From NCBI GenBank assembly GCA_902788035.1, contig CADAIL010000007.1:1-46868 (forward strand): 46,868 nt of DNA, written 5' to 3'. The stretch is from an uncultured Lachnospiraceae bacterium (GTDB taxonomy: Bacteria > Bacillota > Clostridia > Lachnospirales > Lachnospiraceae). The notes beneath the pieces are model-generated. The model had not been told where the DNA came from. It saw nothing but the letters and a program-made list of their open reading frames with translations, and ran no database searches. A program made the translations under genes and the position numbers. Of this stretch, positions 24,383 to 33,748 are shown piece by piece (the first letter of the stretch is position 1; the number at the start of each line of letters is the position of its first letter).

Positions 24383-25348
24383 TTATCTCATCATAATCGT
24401 CTTTGAAGTGACGGATTCATTAAAATACGCTCTCATCGACGGAGCGCGCAGTGTGACACTGTTCACACTTGCGTACTTGTACGGCCTGTCAAGAGCGATT
24501 CTAAGCGCGTACGTGTCCTCATTGGAGAACATGTACAGAGCGAACATCTCTCCCTCGGCCTCAAGCCTTTCGGCAAGCTCGTCGTCTCCTCTGACTCCGA
24601 TCACGGGAACCTTGCGGCCATCCGGATCATCCGGGGATCTTCTGGCCCACTTGTCTATCTGCTTTACAAGAGCGCTCCTCATTGATGCCGGGCAGTAGAT
24701 GACCTCCGGCTTCACGCCGTTCAGACCTGCCATCCTTCTCCATGCATAGACGAGCTTTTCTGCTCCCTTGTCGTAATCCGCAGTCCCGTCAAACACAGCG
24801 CATACCCGTCCCGGATACTCCTCGGCAAATACATAATCAGGTTCTTCCATCGGTATCTCTCCGCCCTCTGATACGATCATGCCGAAGTCTGCGGGTATAG
24901 CTGCATTTGCAATATCTTTAAGTAAGGTTCCTGTCTTCGTCTGCCTTCCGGAAAAAGACAGCACTGTCGGATTCCCCGCCATAAGTGACGCGAGGAATCT
25001 CGGGAATACAAAGAGGAAGGGTTCTCTTGGATCTGCCTCAATGAGGACAAGACCGAGCGGTTTTCTGTAAACGCGGCCTGTCGTTATGAAATCCGGCAGC
25101 ACCGGAGCCAGCCAGCGCCACTTTGTCCAGTCCTTTTTCGCCGCTATACGCGCCGGCTTCTCTATCATTGACGAGTAAATGAGAGCGCACTCCTTGGCAG
25201 GCCTGCCCAGATCGCCGGCCAGGCAGCCGACAATGTCATTCTTTTTTGCCCTGACATCCGCATAAAGTTTTCCGAGGGTCTCCCCGCGGTATGTCCTGTC
25301 TGTTGTCTTACCGCTCAAAAAGAGCTCTCTCATCCTCTCATCCGCCAT
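24383..25348 (-). CDS. Aldehyde-dehydrogenase-like protein without the catalytic cysteine (predicted pseudoenzyme)
   Basis: A 321-residue protein, much shorter than the usual 450-500 of aldehyde dehydrogenases. The N-terminal half resembles class 3 enzymes: LYADVRAKKNDIVGCLAGDLGRP, VYRKPLGLVLIEADPREPFLFVF and LASLMAGNPTVLSFS. At the place of the family's AGQTCVAP motif it reads AGLNGVKP (residues 207-214), so the nucleophilic Cys is Gly211, and the C-terminal catalytic and oligomerisation segments are shortened (KYASVNSVTLRAP). The usual Glu motif is also not visible. GGAGGC precedes the start, and the frame is intact, so it is expressed but probably not a dehydrogenase. Confidence 0.8.
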   Translation of the reverse strand: MADERMRELFLSGKTTDRTYRGETLGKLYADVRAKKNDIVGCLAGDLGRPAKECALIYSSMIEKPARIAAKKDWTKWRWLAPVLPDFITTGRVYRKPLGLVLIEADPREPFLFVFPRFLASLMAGNPTVLSFSGRQTKTGTLLKDIANAAIPADFGMIVSEGGEIPMEEPDYVFAEEYPGRVCAVFDGTADYDKGAEKLVYAWRRMAGLNGVKPEVIYCPASMRSALVKQIDKWARRSPDDPDGRKVPVIGVRGDDELAERLEAEGEMFALYMFSNEDTYALRIALDRPYKYASVNSVTLRAPSMRAYFNESVTSKTIMMR

Positions 25349-25390
25349 GATTCCGCCTCCGTATAACGCGATTTCAGGCCTAAGACAATA

Positions 25391-25654
25391 TTAGGCTTCT
25401 ACTATCAGATACTTGCCAGACGGAAGCGCAAAGACCTCAGCTGCATCCTCAATTTCCTCATCGGACATTCCGTCGACATCCATTCCGGACTGATCCAGAT
25501 AGTCTCTGACATCGTCAATTGAATCGACGACTTCTGCCATCACATCCTCAAGAAATGCGCCCGCCTCTTCGATTGTCTCCGCTACAGGCTCATCAAAAAG
25601 TCTGTCCTGATTTTCAAGAAAGGTATTCAGACACTCATTACTAAATTCAGCCAT
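25391..25654 (-). CDS. Small acidic protein of unknown function
   Basis: An 87-residue protein beginning MAEFSNECLNTFLENQDRLF after GGGAGGTG. It is strongly acidic (VAETIEEAGAFLEDVMAEVVDSIDDV), mostly helical and ends LPSGKYLIVEA. I recognise close relatives in Lachnospiraceae that are sometimes named glyoxalase, but no metal-binding pattern of that family is visible. It lies between glnS and the aldehyde-dehydrogenase-like gene, with gaps of 70 and 42 bases, so it may share their transcript. Confidence 0.82.
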   Translation of the reverse strand: MAEFSNECLNTFLENQDRLFDEPVAETIEEAGAFLEDVMAEVVDSIDDVRDYLDQSGMDVDGMSDEEIEDAAEVFALPSGKYLIVEA

Positions 25655-25724
25655 AAAGCACCTCCCGCTGCTCAAAGCACCCCTTCCGTGCAGGGAGCAT
25701 TTATATCGTAAGTTCAAGTCCGGC

Positions 25725-27425
25725 TTATTTCGGAAGCTTGAATGAACTCTTCATTGTGACAATTCTGTTGAAGACCGGAGCGCCTTCCACCGAATCCTTT
25801 GCGTCGACACAGTAGTAGCCGCTGCGCACGAACTGGAAACTGTCATACGGCTTAACATCGAGAAGAGCCGGCTCAAGCTTGGCATTCTCGATCACAGTCA
25901 GTGAGTTCGGATTCAGATTGAGCGATCCATCCTCTTTATTATAGACTCCCTTCTCCTCATCCACAAGGTTCTCATATAGCCGCACGGTGGCAGTTACCGC
26001 TTCTTTAGCCGGTACCCAGTGTATAGTTCCCTTGACCTTACGCCCTGTGAACCCTGTACCGACCTTTGTCTCCGGGTCATAGGTGCAGTGTACGACAGTA
26101 ACATTGCCGTTCTCGTCCTTCTCACAGCTCACGGCCTTTACGAAGTAGGCGTGCATGAGCCTGACTTCATTGCCCGGGTACAGTCTCTTGTACTTCGGGA
26201 TCGGCGTCTCCATAAAGTCATCCCTCTCAATATACAGCTCACGGCCGAACGGGACGAGACGCTTGCCTGCCTCCGGGTTCTCCAGGTTATTATCTGCCTC
26301 GAGCATCTCGGTAACATCTTCCGGATAATTGTCGATCACGAGTTTGATCGGGTCCAAAACTGCCATCATGCGCGGGACCTTCATCTTGAGATCTTCGCGG
26401 ATGCAGTACTCCAGCATTGCGTAGTCCACTGAGGAATCCGCCTTGGCCACGCCTACAAGCTCGACGAACTTCTGAATAGATTCGGGGGTAAATCCGCGGC
26501 GGCGCAGAGCAGCAATCGTTACAAGGCGCGGATCATCCCATCCGTCAACAATGCCGTCCTCGACGAGGCGCTTGATGTACCGCTTGCCGGTGACAACATT
26601 TGTAAGATACATCTTTGCAAATTCGATCTGCTTCGGCGGATGCTCCCACTCCGTATTGTCAACGACCCACTCATACAGCGGTCTGTGATCCTCGAACTCG
26701 AGCGTGCAGATCGAATGAGTGATTCCTTCAATCGCGTCCTCAATCGGATGCGCAAAATCATACATCGGGTAAATGCACCATGCGTCCCCTGTATTGTGGT
26801 GGGAAAGACGGGCAATGCGGTAGAGGACCGGGTCGCGCATGTTAATATTCGGTGCGCTCATATCGATCTTCGCGCGGAGAACTTTTGATCCGTCCGGATA
26901 TACGCCTTCCTTCATCTCCGTAAAGAGCTTCAGGTTCTCTTCTATTGAGCGGTCCCTGTACGGACTGTTCTTTCCCGGCTCCTTCAGTGTTCCGCGGTAT
27001 TCACGAATTTCCTCGGCAGAGAGGTCACAGACATAAGCCAGCCCCTTCTTGATCAGGAGGACAGCTTTATCATACATAATGCCGAAATAGTCGGAGGCAA
27101 AATACAGTCTGTCACCGAAATCGGCTCCGAGCCATTCGACGTCTTTCTTGATGGACTCTACGAATTCAATCTTTTCCTTTGTCGGGTTGGTGTCATCAAA
27201 CCTGAGATTGAAATCTCCGTTGTACTCTTTGGCCAGACCGTAGTTCAGAAGAATCGATTTTGCATGTCCGATGTGCAGATATCCGTTGGGCTCCGGCGGG
27301 AATCTTGTGCAGATTTTCTCGTACCTGCCCTCCGCCAGATCCTCGTCAATGATCTCCTCTATAAAATTTCTGGATACGACCTCTTTCTTCTCAGTCGTCA
27401 CAGCTTCCGTCTTCTCATTAGCCAT
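25725..27425 (-). CDS. glnS: Glutaminyl-tRNA synthetase
   Basis: Charges tRNA-Gln directly with glutamine. The 566 residues include the class I signature [14 protein letters not shown] with HIGH, the FDDTNPTKE motif of GlnRS/GluRS, and [17 protein letters not shown]. The KMSKS-equivalent loop reads VVTGKR, a variant form. The C-terminal anticodon-binding beta-barrels follow, with YTPESI-like GFTPESI and [18 protein letters not shown] near the end. The start at 27425 follows AAGGAGG. Confidence 0.96.
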   Translation of the reverse strand: MANEKTEAVTTEKKEVVSRNFIEEIIDEDLAEGRYEKICTRFPPEPNGYLHIGHAKSILLNYGLAKEYNGDFNLRFDDTNPTKEKIEFVESIKKDVEWLGADFGDRLYFASDYFGIMYDKAVLLIKKGLAYVCDLSAEEIREYRGTLKEPGKNSPYRDRSIEENLKLFTEMKEGVYPDGSKVLRAKIDMSAPNINMRDPVLYRIARLSHHNTGDAWCIYPMYDFAHPIEDAIEGITHSICTLEFEDHRPLYEWVVDNTEWEHPPKQIEFAKMYLTNVVTGKRYIKRLVEDGIVDGWDDPRLVTIAALRRRGFTPESIQKFVELVGVAKADSSVDYAMLEYCIREDLKMKVPRMMAVLDPIKLVIDNYPEDVTEMLEADNNLENPEAGKRLVPFGRELYIERDDFMETPIPKYKRLYPGNEVRLMHAYFVKAVSCEKDENGNVTVVHCTYDPETKVGTGFTGRKVKGTIHWVPAKEAVTATVRLYENLVDEEKGVYNKEDGSLNLNPNSLTVIENAKLEPALLDVKPYDSFQFVRSGYYCVDAKDSVEGAPVFNRIVTMKSSFKLPK

Positions 27426-27557
27426 AAAAACAGCCTCCTTCATCTCCTCATTAAGCGGAAACGGGCTTCTACATCACCGCTCCATTTTGTCAGTTTATCA
27501 TAGCTTCATATAAGATGCAAATGCGTTCTCTCTCTGTTCTACACTAATCAGGCATCA

Positions 27558-27628
27558 GGCAGTTCAGGCAGGCTGCCGCAATGTCTCAAAACGGCGGCAA
27601 ACACCATCTTCATCGAAAAACGCAGGAT
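27558..27628 (+). repeat. Palindromic interspersed element, copy 5 (left half only)
   Basis: It has the left terminal repeat GGCAGTTCAGGCAGGCTGC, then CGGCGGCAAACACC, ATCTTCATCGAAAAACGCAGG, and stops there. The tip, right stem and right terminal repeat are absent. It lies between the divergent glnS and SHOCT-protein genes, just upstream of the latter's promoter. Confidence 0.8.
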
Positions 27629-27640
27629 TTGTTTTAGTAT

Positions 27641-27669
27641 TTGATTTTATGGTGTTTTTGTGTTACTAT
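27641..27669 (+). promoter_or_regulatory. Promoter of the SHOCT-domain gene
   Basis: TTGATT (27641-27646), 17-base spacer, TACTAT (27664-27669), 36 bases ahead of the GTG start. Confidence 0.5.
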
Positions 27670-27704
27670 TTCCAATCAAAGGACTATGTATATGGAGGTG
27701 TGCT

Positions 27705-28595
27705 GTGCAGACAGAAACAATACTGGTACATCTTAGACATATTCCGGACTACCTTTCCGCACAGTGGAGCGCGAATATGGGCATCTGCATCATTATTTGC
27801 GCGGTGTATCTAGTCTCACTGTTCATGGCCGGTAATCCGGGCAAGCTGCTTAGAAAAATCATAACAACGCTTCTTGTTGTCTATATTTTATATGGCATTT
27901 ATCTGCGTTCTAACAAGTTCGGCTACCAGATCATCCTGATCGGTCTCATTGCCCTCTTCGTAATGGGGATCATACGCTTTATCATTAATACTGCCTCCGA
28001 GATTCGTCAGAACAAAATTGACGCCAAGATCGAGGAGAAAGCTCTGGCAATGGCAGAAGGCCGCCGCGGCTCATTCAAGAGTAATGTGGGTGGAATCAAC
28101 AAGTACTCGCTCGAGCCGGATCCGGCTGAAGCAAACCTCACCAAAGAGGAGCTCCAGGACAGCATTGAGAACCAGATCAAAGCCGCGAAAGCCCAGGTCA
28201 TACGGGATGAGGCCGCCGAGAAAGAAGAAGTCAGAGCTGTTCCCGAGAAACATGACGCTCCGGTCACATCCTCATGGATGTCCGCAAGTATTTATGCTGA
28301 CTCTGAGAACTCGGAGCAGCCCTACGACAGCGTAGGAACTGCTTTGGATTACGATACGATTGATGACGACGCGATCCCGGAAGGTGCTTTTTACGCGAGG
28401 CCAAGATTCGATGCTCCTCCGGCCTATGCTGTTCCTGAGGAATCCTTCACGAATGTTTCAGTCATGCCGCCGGCCGAGCAGATCGAAGCAATTTACGATG
28501 CGCTTAATAAGCTCGGGGAACTCAGGGACATGGGGATCCTCACCGAGGCCGAATTCACTCAGAAAAAACAGGAGCTTCTTGCAAAGCTCAGTTAA
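27705..28595 (+). CDS. Membrane protein with C-terminal SHOCT domain
   Basis: A 296-residue protein; I choose a GTG start at 27705 because ATGGAGGTG stands eight bases before it. Three membrane segments (near MGICIIICAVYLVSLFMAG, IITTLLVVYILYGIY and IILIGLIALFVMGIIRFII) fill the first 105 residues. A long charged, disordered cytoplasmic region follows. The last 35 residues (IEAIYDALNKLGELRDMGIL, then TEAEFTQKKQELLAKL) form a SHOCT domain, a short helical module thought to mediate oligomerisation. Function unknown. It is monocistronic with a clear terminator. Confidence 0.9.
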   Translation: MQTETILVHLRHIPDYLSAQWSANMGICIIICAVYLVSLFMAGNPGKLLRKIITTLLVVYILYGIYLRSNKFGYQIILIGLIALFVMGIIRFIINTASEIRQNKIDAKIEEKALAMAEGRRGSFKSNVGGINKYSLEPDPAEANLTKEELQDSIENQIKAAKAQVIRDEAAEKEEVRAVPEKHDAPVTSSWMSASIYADSENSEQPYDSVGTALDYDTIDDDAIPEGAFYARPRFDAPPAYAVPEESFTNVSVMPPAEQIEAIYDALNKLGELRDMGILTEAEFTQKKQELLAKLS

Positions 28596-28602
28596 AAATT
28601 CA

Positions 28603-28632
28603 GGGCTGCCGCAATGCGGCAGCCCTTATTAT
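28603..28632 (+). terminator. Intrinsic terminator with GGGCTGCCGCA ends
   Basis: GGGCTGCCGCA-at-GCGGCAGCCC followed by TTATTAT. The stem is the compact form of the GGGGCTGTCGCA...TGCGGCAGCCCC family and separates two convergent genes. Confidence 0.75.
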
Positions 28633-28638
28633 ACCTCT

Positions 28639-29196
28639 TTACCCGGTCATCTTTCTCATGATCAGCATACCCTGCGTTTTCAACCACTGCTCCTCTTTTC
28701 TGTATTCCGGAAGCACTGCGGCGACCAGCGTCCAGAATCTCTTTGAGTGATTGAGCTCAATAAGGTGACAGAGCTCATGGACGACCACATAGTCCCTGAC
28801 AGAAGGAGGCGCAAGCATGAGCAGGCAGTTAAAATTCAGATTGCCCTGTGAGCTGCAGCTCCCCCACTTCGACTTCTGATTTCTAATAGTTATTCTTCCA
28901 TATTGGACGCCCACGACCGGTGCAAATCGCCTCACCCTCTCCGGGATGTCTTTGGCCGCCTCATCCGCAAGCCTTCGGATATCCTCCATGGAAAGCCTTT
29001 CTACGTCTGCAGCCTGCTCTGCCCTGGCCTTTACTTTGGCTCTGTGTTCCGCGATCCAACCGGCTTTCGATTCGACAAATCTCCTGATTTCCGCGTCCGC
29101 AAGATGCTGTGGTGCTCTCACAAGGACTTCTCCGTCAGGACGAATCTCGACCTGAAGAGTCTTTCTGGCGCTTCTTATTACCCTATATGTAATCAT
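28639..29196 (-). CDS. YgjP-like metallopeptidase-domain protein (DUF45/M48)
   Basis: A 185-residue protein with the zinc motif VVHELCHLIELNHSKRFW (HExxH form HELCH) preceded by RNQKSKWGSCSSQGNLNFN, the strongly conserved block of the DUF45 family. The N-terminal domain starts YRVIRSARKTLQVEIRPDGEV. The start at 29196 follows CGGAGGAAA. Substrate unknown. It is 19 bases downstream of trmL and probably in the same transcript. Confidence 0.93.
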   Translation of the reverse strand: MITYRVIRSARKTLQVEIRPDGEVLVRAPQHLADAEIRRFVESKAGWIAEHRAKVKARAEQAADVERLSMEDIRRLADEAAKDIPERVRRFAPVVGVQYGRITIRNQKSKWGSCSSQGNLNFNCLLMLAPPSVRDYVVVHELCHLIELNHSKRFWTLVAAVLPEYRKEEQWLKTQGMLIMRKMTG

Positions 29197-29215
29197 GTTT
29201 TCCTCCGGACCAATC

Positions 29216-29707
29216 TTACCAGCTAAGCCTATGCAGCTGCCCTTCCCGCAGCATTCCCTCAAATCCGTTCTGTCTCAGCAGCTCATAGAGAATGATCGAG
29301 ACTGAGTTGGAAAGATTAAGAGACCGCTCATCCGGGAGCATCGGTATCCTTATGCAAAATTCCTCGTTCTCCTTAAGGATCTCCTCAGGTATTCCCGCGC
29401 TCTCCTTGCCGAAGATGATATAATCATCCGGGGAAAACTTTACTTCTGCGTAGGTCCTTCTCGCTTTTGTCGTTGCGTACCAGATGCGTCTATCCGCATT
29501 TTCCGCAAGAAACGTTTTATAATTCATATATCTATGGACATCCAGCCGTTTCCAGTAGTCCATTCCCGCCCTCTTCAGATTACGCTCCGTGAGCTGAAAT
29601 CCGAGCGGGTCGATAAGATGAAGAGATGTACCGGTCGCGACGCATGTGCGGCCAATGTTGCCTGTATTTGCCGGAATCTCCGGCTCAAGAAGTACGATTC
29701 CCGCCAT
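29216..29707 (-). CDS. trmL: tRNA (cytidine/uridine-2'-O-)-methyltransferase TrmL-type
   Basis: A SPOUT-class methyltransferase that modifies the wobble ribose (position 34) of tRNA-Leu. The 163-residue length is right for TrmL. Motifs are VLLEPEIPANTGNIGRTCVA at the N-terminus, FGKESAGIPEEIL and the knot MLPDERSLNLSNSVSIILYE. The start at 29707 follows GGGGAAGAGA; the frame is open through the tRNA-Thr gene upstream, which is coincidental. A tRNA-Leu gene of the type it may act on lies at 42928. Confidence 0.93.
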   Translation of the reverse strand: MAGIVLLEPEIPANTGNIGRTCVATGTSLHLIDPLGFQLTERNLKRAGMDYWKRLDVHRYMNYKTFLAENADRRIWYATTKARRTYAEVKFSPDDYIIFGKESAGIPEEILKENEEFCIRIPMLPDERSLNLSNSVSIILYELLRQNGFEGMLREGQLHRLSW

Positions 29708-29794
29708 AATTTCTCTTCCCCTTCCGTTCCTGTTTAATGTGTCTAAATTTCCCACACGCAGCATGCGAACAGTATCATCGCAAAATTCCGCTGA

Positions 29795-29827
29795 AAAAAG
29801 TAAAACCCCACAGGATTTCCTGTGGGG
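29795..29827 (-). terminator. Intrinsic terminator of tRNA-Thr
   Basis: Minus strand CCCCACAGGA-aa-TCCTGTGGGG followed by TTTTACTTTTTT. Confidence 0.88.
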
Positions 29828-29832
29828 CTTCG

Positions 29833-29905
29833 AGCTGCTTTCGGGACTCGGACCCGAGACCTCATCACTACCAATGATGTGCGCTACCACCTGTGCCAAA
29901 GCAGC
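29833..29905 (-). tRNA. tRNA-Thr (anticodon GGT)
   Basis: 73 bases. Acceptor stem GCTGCTT with AAGCAGC pairs completely. The anticodon loop TTGGTAG is closed by CATCA/TGATG. The T arm is TCGGG-TCCGAGT-CCCGA. The D stem GCAC/GCGC has one A-C mismatch. CCA is not encoded. Confidence 0.93.
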
Positions 29906-29932
29906 CTGCGTTTCCTCGAAACGACATGAAAG

Positions 29933-29961
29933 ATTATAACGTACCTTTAGCTATAATGCAA
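29933..29961 (-). promoter_or_regulatory. Promoter of tRNA-Thr
   Basis: Minus strand TTGCAT (29956-29961), 17-base spacer, TATAAT (29933-29938), 28 bases ahead of the mature tRNA. It lies immediately past the alaX stop codon. Confidence 0.75.
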
Positions 29962-29964
29962 CAC

Positions 29965-31131
29965 TTATTTTCCAAAAAGAGTTTCAATATCGGCTCGTGA
30001 CGCCGTGACAGAGCCCTGCACCATCTCCGGCTTTCCGCCGCCTCTGGCTCCGAATTTTTCGCGAAGCTCGTTGTTAATGGTCCGGGCATCTCCGCCCTGT
30101 TTCCCGATCACGTACCGGTAGCCGTCGGCGTCACTGCCGGCAAAAACGCCGCAGAAGCCGTTTTTCTTCTGCACGAGAGAATTGACGGCACTTCGCATAG
30201 CTCCCGCGTCAAGCGATTCCTCAAAGAGCACAGCGTTTCCGCCCCCTGCGGGGATCTGATCGATCCTTACCTGCACGAGCTTCTTCGCTGCCTCCGCAAG
30301 GGCAGCCTTCGTCTCCGCGAGCTCTGTTCTCGCCTTCACGACCAGATGATAGACCTCATCCGTGGAGTTCGAGAGATAATTGGCCGTCTTCTCAAGGATA
30401 TCTCTGTCATGGAAGAACACTTCCATAGCTCTCATTCCGCACAGAATGCTGACCCGGATGCCTCCCTTATAATTCTGGAGTCCCACGACTTTAAGGCAGC
30501 CGATCTCACCCGTCAAAGCAACATGCGGCGCGCAGCAGGCACAGGCATCCACACCCGGGTAAGTGACGACGCGGATCTCATCATCAAGATCGATCTTGCT
30601 TCGGTACTCAGCAGTCTTTGCCTCCTCCCCCGAGAGAAAGCGAATCTCTGAAGGGATGTTCCTGAATATAATTTCATTTGCCCTGCGCTCAATGTCCCTT
30701 ATCCCGTCCGGACCGATCACGCCGTTAAAGTCAAGGGTCACCTCATTATCACTCAGATGGAATCCTACATTGTCAAATCCGTATGTGCTGTGAACAAGGC
30801 CTGAGAAGATGTGCTCTCCCGAGTGCTGCTGCATATTTGAGAACCTGTGCTGCCAGTCGATCCTGCCGGAAATCTCCGTCCCTGGCTCAAACGAAGCGTT
30901 CCGGTCTTCCAGCAAATGATGAATTTCTCCATCCTTTATCTTTACATCCGCGACCCGAAAGCCTCCCAGAACTCCGGTATCCGCGCTCTGTCCTCCCTCC
31001 TCAGGGAAGAATGCGGTCCTGTCGAGTACGATATCTCCTGCATTTGCAGAAACGATCTTAGCCGTAAACTCCGTTTTATAGGCATCCTCGTAATAAAGTT
31101 TTCGTGTGCGGATCTTGCTTGAATCAAGCAT
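29965..31131 (-). CDS. Alanyl-tRNA editing protein (AlaX, long form)
   Basis: A free-standing editing enzyme that removes serine (or glycine) wrongly attached to tRNA-Ala. In the 388 residues, MQQHSGEHIFSG carries the HxxxH zinc ligands and VDACACCAPHVA the CxxxH ligands of the AlaRS-type editing site. The last 90 residues (ARTINNELREKFGARGGGKPEM) are a DHHA1 domain. GAGGT precedes the start, which lies 3 bases after the fbp stop, so it is co-transcribed with fbp. Confidence 0.93.
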   Translation of the reverse strand: MLDSSKIRTRKLYYEDAYKTEFTAKIVSANAGDIVLDRTAFFPEEGGQSADTGVLGGFRVADVKIKDGEIHHLLEDRNASFEPGTEISGRIDWQHRFSNMQQHSGEHIFSGLVHSTYGFDNVGFHLSDNEVTLDFNGVIGPDGIRDIERRANEIIFRNIPSEIRFLSGEEAKTAEYRSKIDLDDEIRVVTYPGVDACACCAPHVALTGEIGCLKVVGLQNYKGGIRVSILCGMRAMEVFFHDRDILEKTANYLSNSTDEVYHLVVKARTELAETKAALAEAAKKLVQVRIDQIPAGGGNAVLFEESLDAGAMRSAVNSLVQKKNGFCGVFAGSDADGYRYVIGKQGGDARTINNELREKFGARGGGKPEMVQGSVTASRADIETLFGK

Positions 31132-31134
31132 GAA

Positions 31135-33087
31135 TTACCTCTTTTCCACGAGCTCACCGCTTCTGTAGGCCGCAAGCAGCTGCTCCAGTTCTTCTATTTC
31201 ATCCTTAAGTTTTATACCGATATCCGTATCACCGATCGTCTGCCGGGTCTGGAACTTCTCGACAGCCACCTTGTCGGAATGAATATCTCTTCCGGTCATG
31301 ACCGCGTCTTCCTTGGAGGTGAACGGTTCGTGAGCGACAAGCCGCATGCCCCAGGAATTATAGATCAGCGTATAGCCTGCAATACCGGTCGTTCCCTGAT
31401 AAGCTTTGGAGAAGCCGCCGTCAATGACAAGCAGTTTGCCGCCGCACTTTGTCGGCGACTGTCCGCGCTTGACCGGAACATGGCCGTTGATAATATGTGT
31501 ATGCTCACCCTCAAGCCCGAATTCCCTGAGTATTTTCTCGATCACTTCCTTATCGTCAAGGAGCTGATAATACGGAGTCTTGCCCTCATTGTGGGTCTCC
31601 TTCTCAGCAATCATGCAGCGCTCGAACGTCGCCATTTTTTCCTTGCCGAAAAGAGGCGAATCCTTATTGCACCAGATCCACCACATGATATCTCTGCCCT
31701 CTTCCTTCCTGACCGGGTCTACGGCGAAGAAAGCGCGGCGAACGAGAGCATCGAGACAGTCATACAGCGCTTTTCCCTTGTATTTCTTTCCGTAAATCTC
31801 AACTTCCTTGAAATTGCCGTCCTCCGTCATAGGAACGCAGCCGTGGAAGAGAAGGTTGCCGTTAGTCACGGTATAGAGCTCGCCCTTCTGAAGAAGAAGC
31901 TGCATATGCTCCTGGAGCCGTCTGCAGTTCATGAATGCGGACTGAAGTCTCTCCATGACATAGGCTTCTTCCGGAGAAAGCCTGTTAGGATCCGCCGGAT
32001 CAACGGTCGGAAGATTCTTGTCGAGAAGATCATAGTATTTTCCGTTCTGCTCGATCTTCATCGTATCAAAATCGATACGGCTGAGCAGATCGCGGTCTTC
32101 CATGTTATATTCCGGACGTCTCCGGACAAGCTGGCCTTCCAGCTTGAACTGGATAATCGAGATGGCTTTATGAATGCGCATGTCCATGTCTTTCTCGCTG
32201 CGGGCTTTCTCCTCGCCTTTAGTCTGAAAGCATGTACACGGATCATCCCCGTACGTATTAACCGCAAACTGAGCAAGAGGTATCAAATTGATGCCGTAGC
32301 CTTCCTCGAGAATGTCAAGATTGCCGTATCGGGCCTGGATCCGGACAACATTTGCAATGCACGCAAGCTGACCGCAGGCTGCGCCCATCCACTCGATATC
32401 ATGATTGCCCCACTGGATGTCAAGACTGTGATAAGCCATCAGCGTATCCATAATCTCGTCAGGTCCGTATCCTCTGTCGTAAATATCGCCGAGAATATGC
32501 AGATGATCAACGACGAGCCTTCTCACCAGCCTCGAAAGAGCTTTTATGAAATTGTCGGCATTGCCGATGCGGATGATCGTGTTGATGATCTCCTCATAGT
32601 AGGCTTCCTTGTCCGCTATATCTGCCTTTTCGGTGATGAGCTCCTCGATCACATAGCGGAAATCTTCAGGCATAGCCTTCCTTACTTTAGACCTTGTGTA
32701 CTTGCTGGAAGTGTGCTTGCACACTTCAATGAGCCGATAGAGCATGACTTTGTACCAGTCATTAAGCTCCTCCTCATCAGTAATCTCTTTCTTTACAAGT
32801 TCGATCTTTTCCCTCGGATAGTAGACCAGCGTTGCCAGTTCTTTGATATCCTTTTCCGGCAGAGTATGCCCGTAAACTTCACCGATCTTCTTTTTTACAG
32901 CACCGGAGCCGTTCCTTAGGACATGGGAGAACGCTTCATATTCGCCGTGAATATCAGTGATAAAGTGTTCTGTACCTTTGGGCAGATTCAGTATTGAGCT
33001 CAAGTTGATAATTTCCGTAGATGCTTTGGCGATTGTGGGATAAAGCTGAGCCAGACGCTCAAGATATCTTCTGTCCAATTGTTCCAT
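31135..33087 (-). CDS. fbp: Fructose-1,6-bisphosphatase class III
   Basis: Hydrolyses fructose-1,6-bisphosphate in gluconeogenesis. At 650 residues it is the large Firmicutes class III type with a calcineurin-like metallophosphatase core: HFITDIHGEYEAF (Asp45, His47), LGDIYDRGYGPDEIMD, WGNHDIEWMG and INGHVPVKRGQSP. AGAAGG precedes the start. It lies 22 bases downstream of the DUF1700-like gene and 3 bases upstream of alaX. Confidence 0.96.
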   Translation of the reverse strand: MEQLDRRYLERLAQLYPTIAKASTEIINLSSILNLPKGTEHFITDIHGEYEAFSHVLRNGSGAVKKKIGEVYGHTLPEKDIKELATLVYYPREKIELVKKEITDEEELNDWYKVMLYRLIEVCKHTSSKYTRSKVRKAMPEDFRYVIEELITEKADIADKEAYYEEIINTIIRIGNADNFIKALSRLVRRLVVDHLHILGDIYDRGYGPDEIMDTLMAYHSLDIQWGNHDIEWMGAACGQLACIANVVRIQARYGNLDILEEGYGINLIPLAQFAVNTYGDDPCTCFQTKGEEKARSEKDMDMRIHKAISIIQFKLEGQLVRRRPEYNMEDRDLLSRIDFDTMKIEQNGKYYDLLDKNLPTVDPADPNRLSPEEAYVMERLQSAFMNCRRLQEHMQLLLQKGELYTVTNGNLLFHGCVPMTEDGNFKEVEIYGKKYKGKALYDCLDALVRRAFFAVDPVRKEEGRDIMWWIWCNKDSPLFGKEKMATFERCMIAEKETHNEGKTPYYQLLDDKEVIEKILREFGLEGEHTHIINGHVPVKRGQSPTKCGGKLLVIDGGFSKAYQGTTGIAGYTLIYNSWGMRLVAHEPFTSKEDAVMTGRDIHSDKVAVEKFQTRQTIGDTDIGIKLKDEIEELEQLLAAYRSGELVEKR

Positions 33088-33109
33088 GGTAAAACCTTCT
33101 TTCTAAAAC

Positions 33110-33748
33110 CTAAGAACGTCCTTTCATGATTGAAAAGACAATACCGAAAAGAACTGCGACCAGTATGACCGGCCACGCGGTTATCACGACTTTGGTAACA
33201 AGTACGATGATCAGTCCGACGACAAGCACCGCAATGAGCAGTGTTGTCAGACATCCCCAGTTGAAAGAACCGTCCAGATTCCGGAAAAGATTCAGGAATC
33301 CTCCGGTCTTTTCGACCTTGAAATCCGGTGTCCGGTCAAAGAAGCCATTGTCAAAGAACGCTGTATTTTTTTCTTTAAAGGCAGGTCCCGCGCTCTCCTC
33401 GTCCTCACCGAACTCATAATCCGGCGCATACTCTTCAGCCTCGACCTCCTGATAGCCTGAATCAGTATCAGACGATACAGTTTTAGTCTGCTGATATGTA
33501 GCCTCCTCATAGCCCTGTTCATAGGTGGCTTCCCGGTAACCGTAAGAGTTCCTCGGTGCCTCAGCGATATTGCGGGCAATCAGAATCGGGTCTCCGAGCT
33601 GTTCCGTCGCTTCCTCCTCGCTCTTCCCCCTGGACACTTCAGCGTCAATATACCCTTCATAGTACCGGAGTTCTGAGGCGATTTCAGATTCTGACAGATC
33701 CTCGGACAGCTTGTTGCCAAGTGCGTTCAGAAATTCTTCTTTTGTCAT
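33110..33748 (-). CDS. DUF1700-like (HAAS domain) membrane protein
   Basis: A 212-residue protein. The first 65 residues (MTKEEFLNALGNKL, then LRYYEGYIDAEVSRGKSEEE and QLGDPILIARNI) are the HAAS/DUF1700 helical module, in known cases paired with a PadR regulator; no PadR gene is seen here. A long acidic Tyr/Glu-rich linker with YxEATYEQ-like repeats follows. Two membrane segments lie near the C-terminus (LTTLLIAVLVVGLIIVLVTK and ITAWPVILVAVLFGIVF). The start at 33748 follows AAAGGT. Confidence 0.87.
   Translation of the reverse strand: MTKEEFLNALGNKLSEDLSESEIASELRYYEGYIDAEVSRGKSEEEATEQLGDPILIARNIAEAPRNSYGYREATYEQGYEEATYQQTKTVSSDTDSGYQEVEAEEYAPDYEFGEDEESAGPAFKEKNTAFFDNGFFDRTPDFKVEKTGGFLNLFRNLDGSFNWGCLTTLLIAVLVVGLIIVLVTKVVITAWPVILVAVLFGIVFSIMKGRS

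Noticed and set aside
27426..27500. T-box or riboswitch ahead of glnS
   Set aside because: The leader is short and shows no T-box bulge sequence or antiterminator.
29708..29899. N-terminal extension of trmL
   Set aside because: The extended frame is the tRNA-Thr gene and its terminator read through; the ATG at 29707 has the family N-terminus.
31279..32919. 546-codon plus-strand frame opposite fbp
   Set aside because: It is antisense to a clearly recognised fructose-bisphosphatase; codon-use bias makes long antisense frames common.
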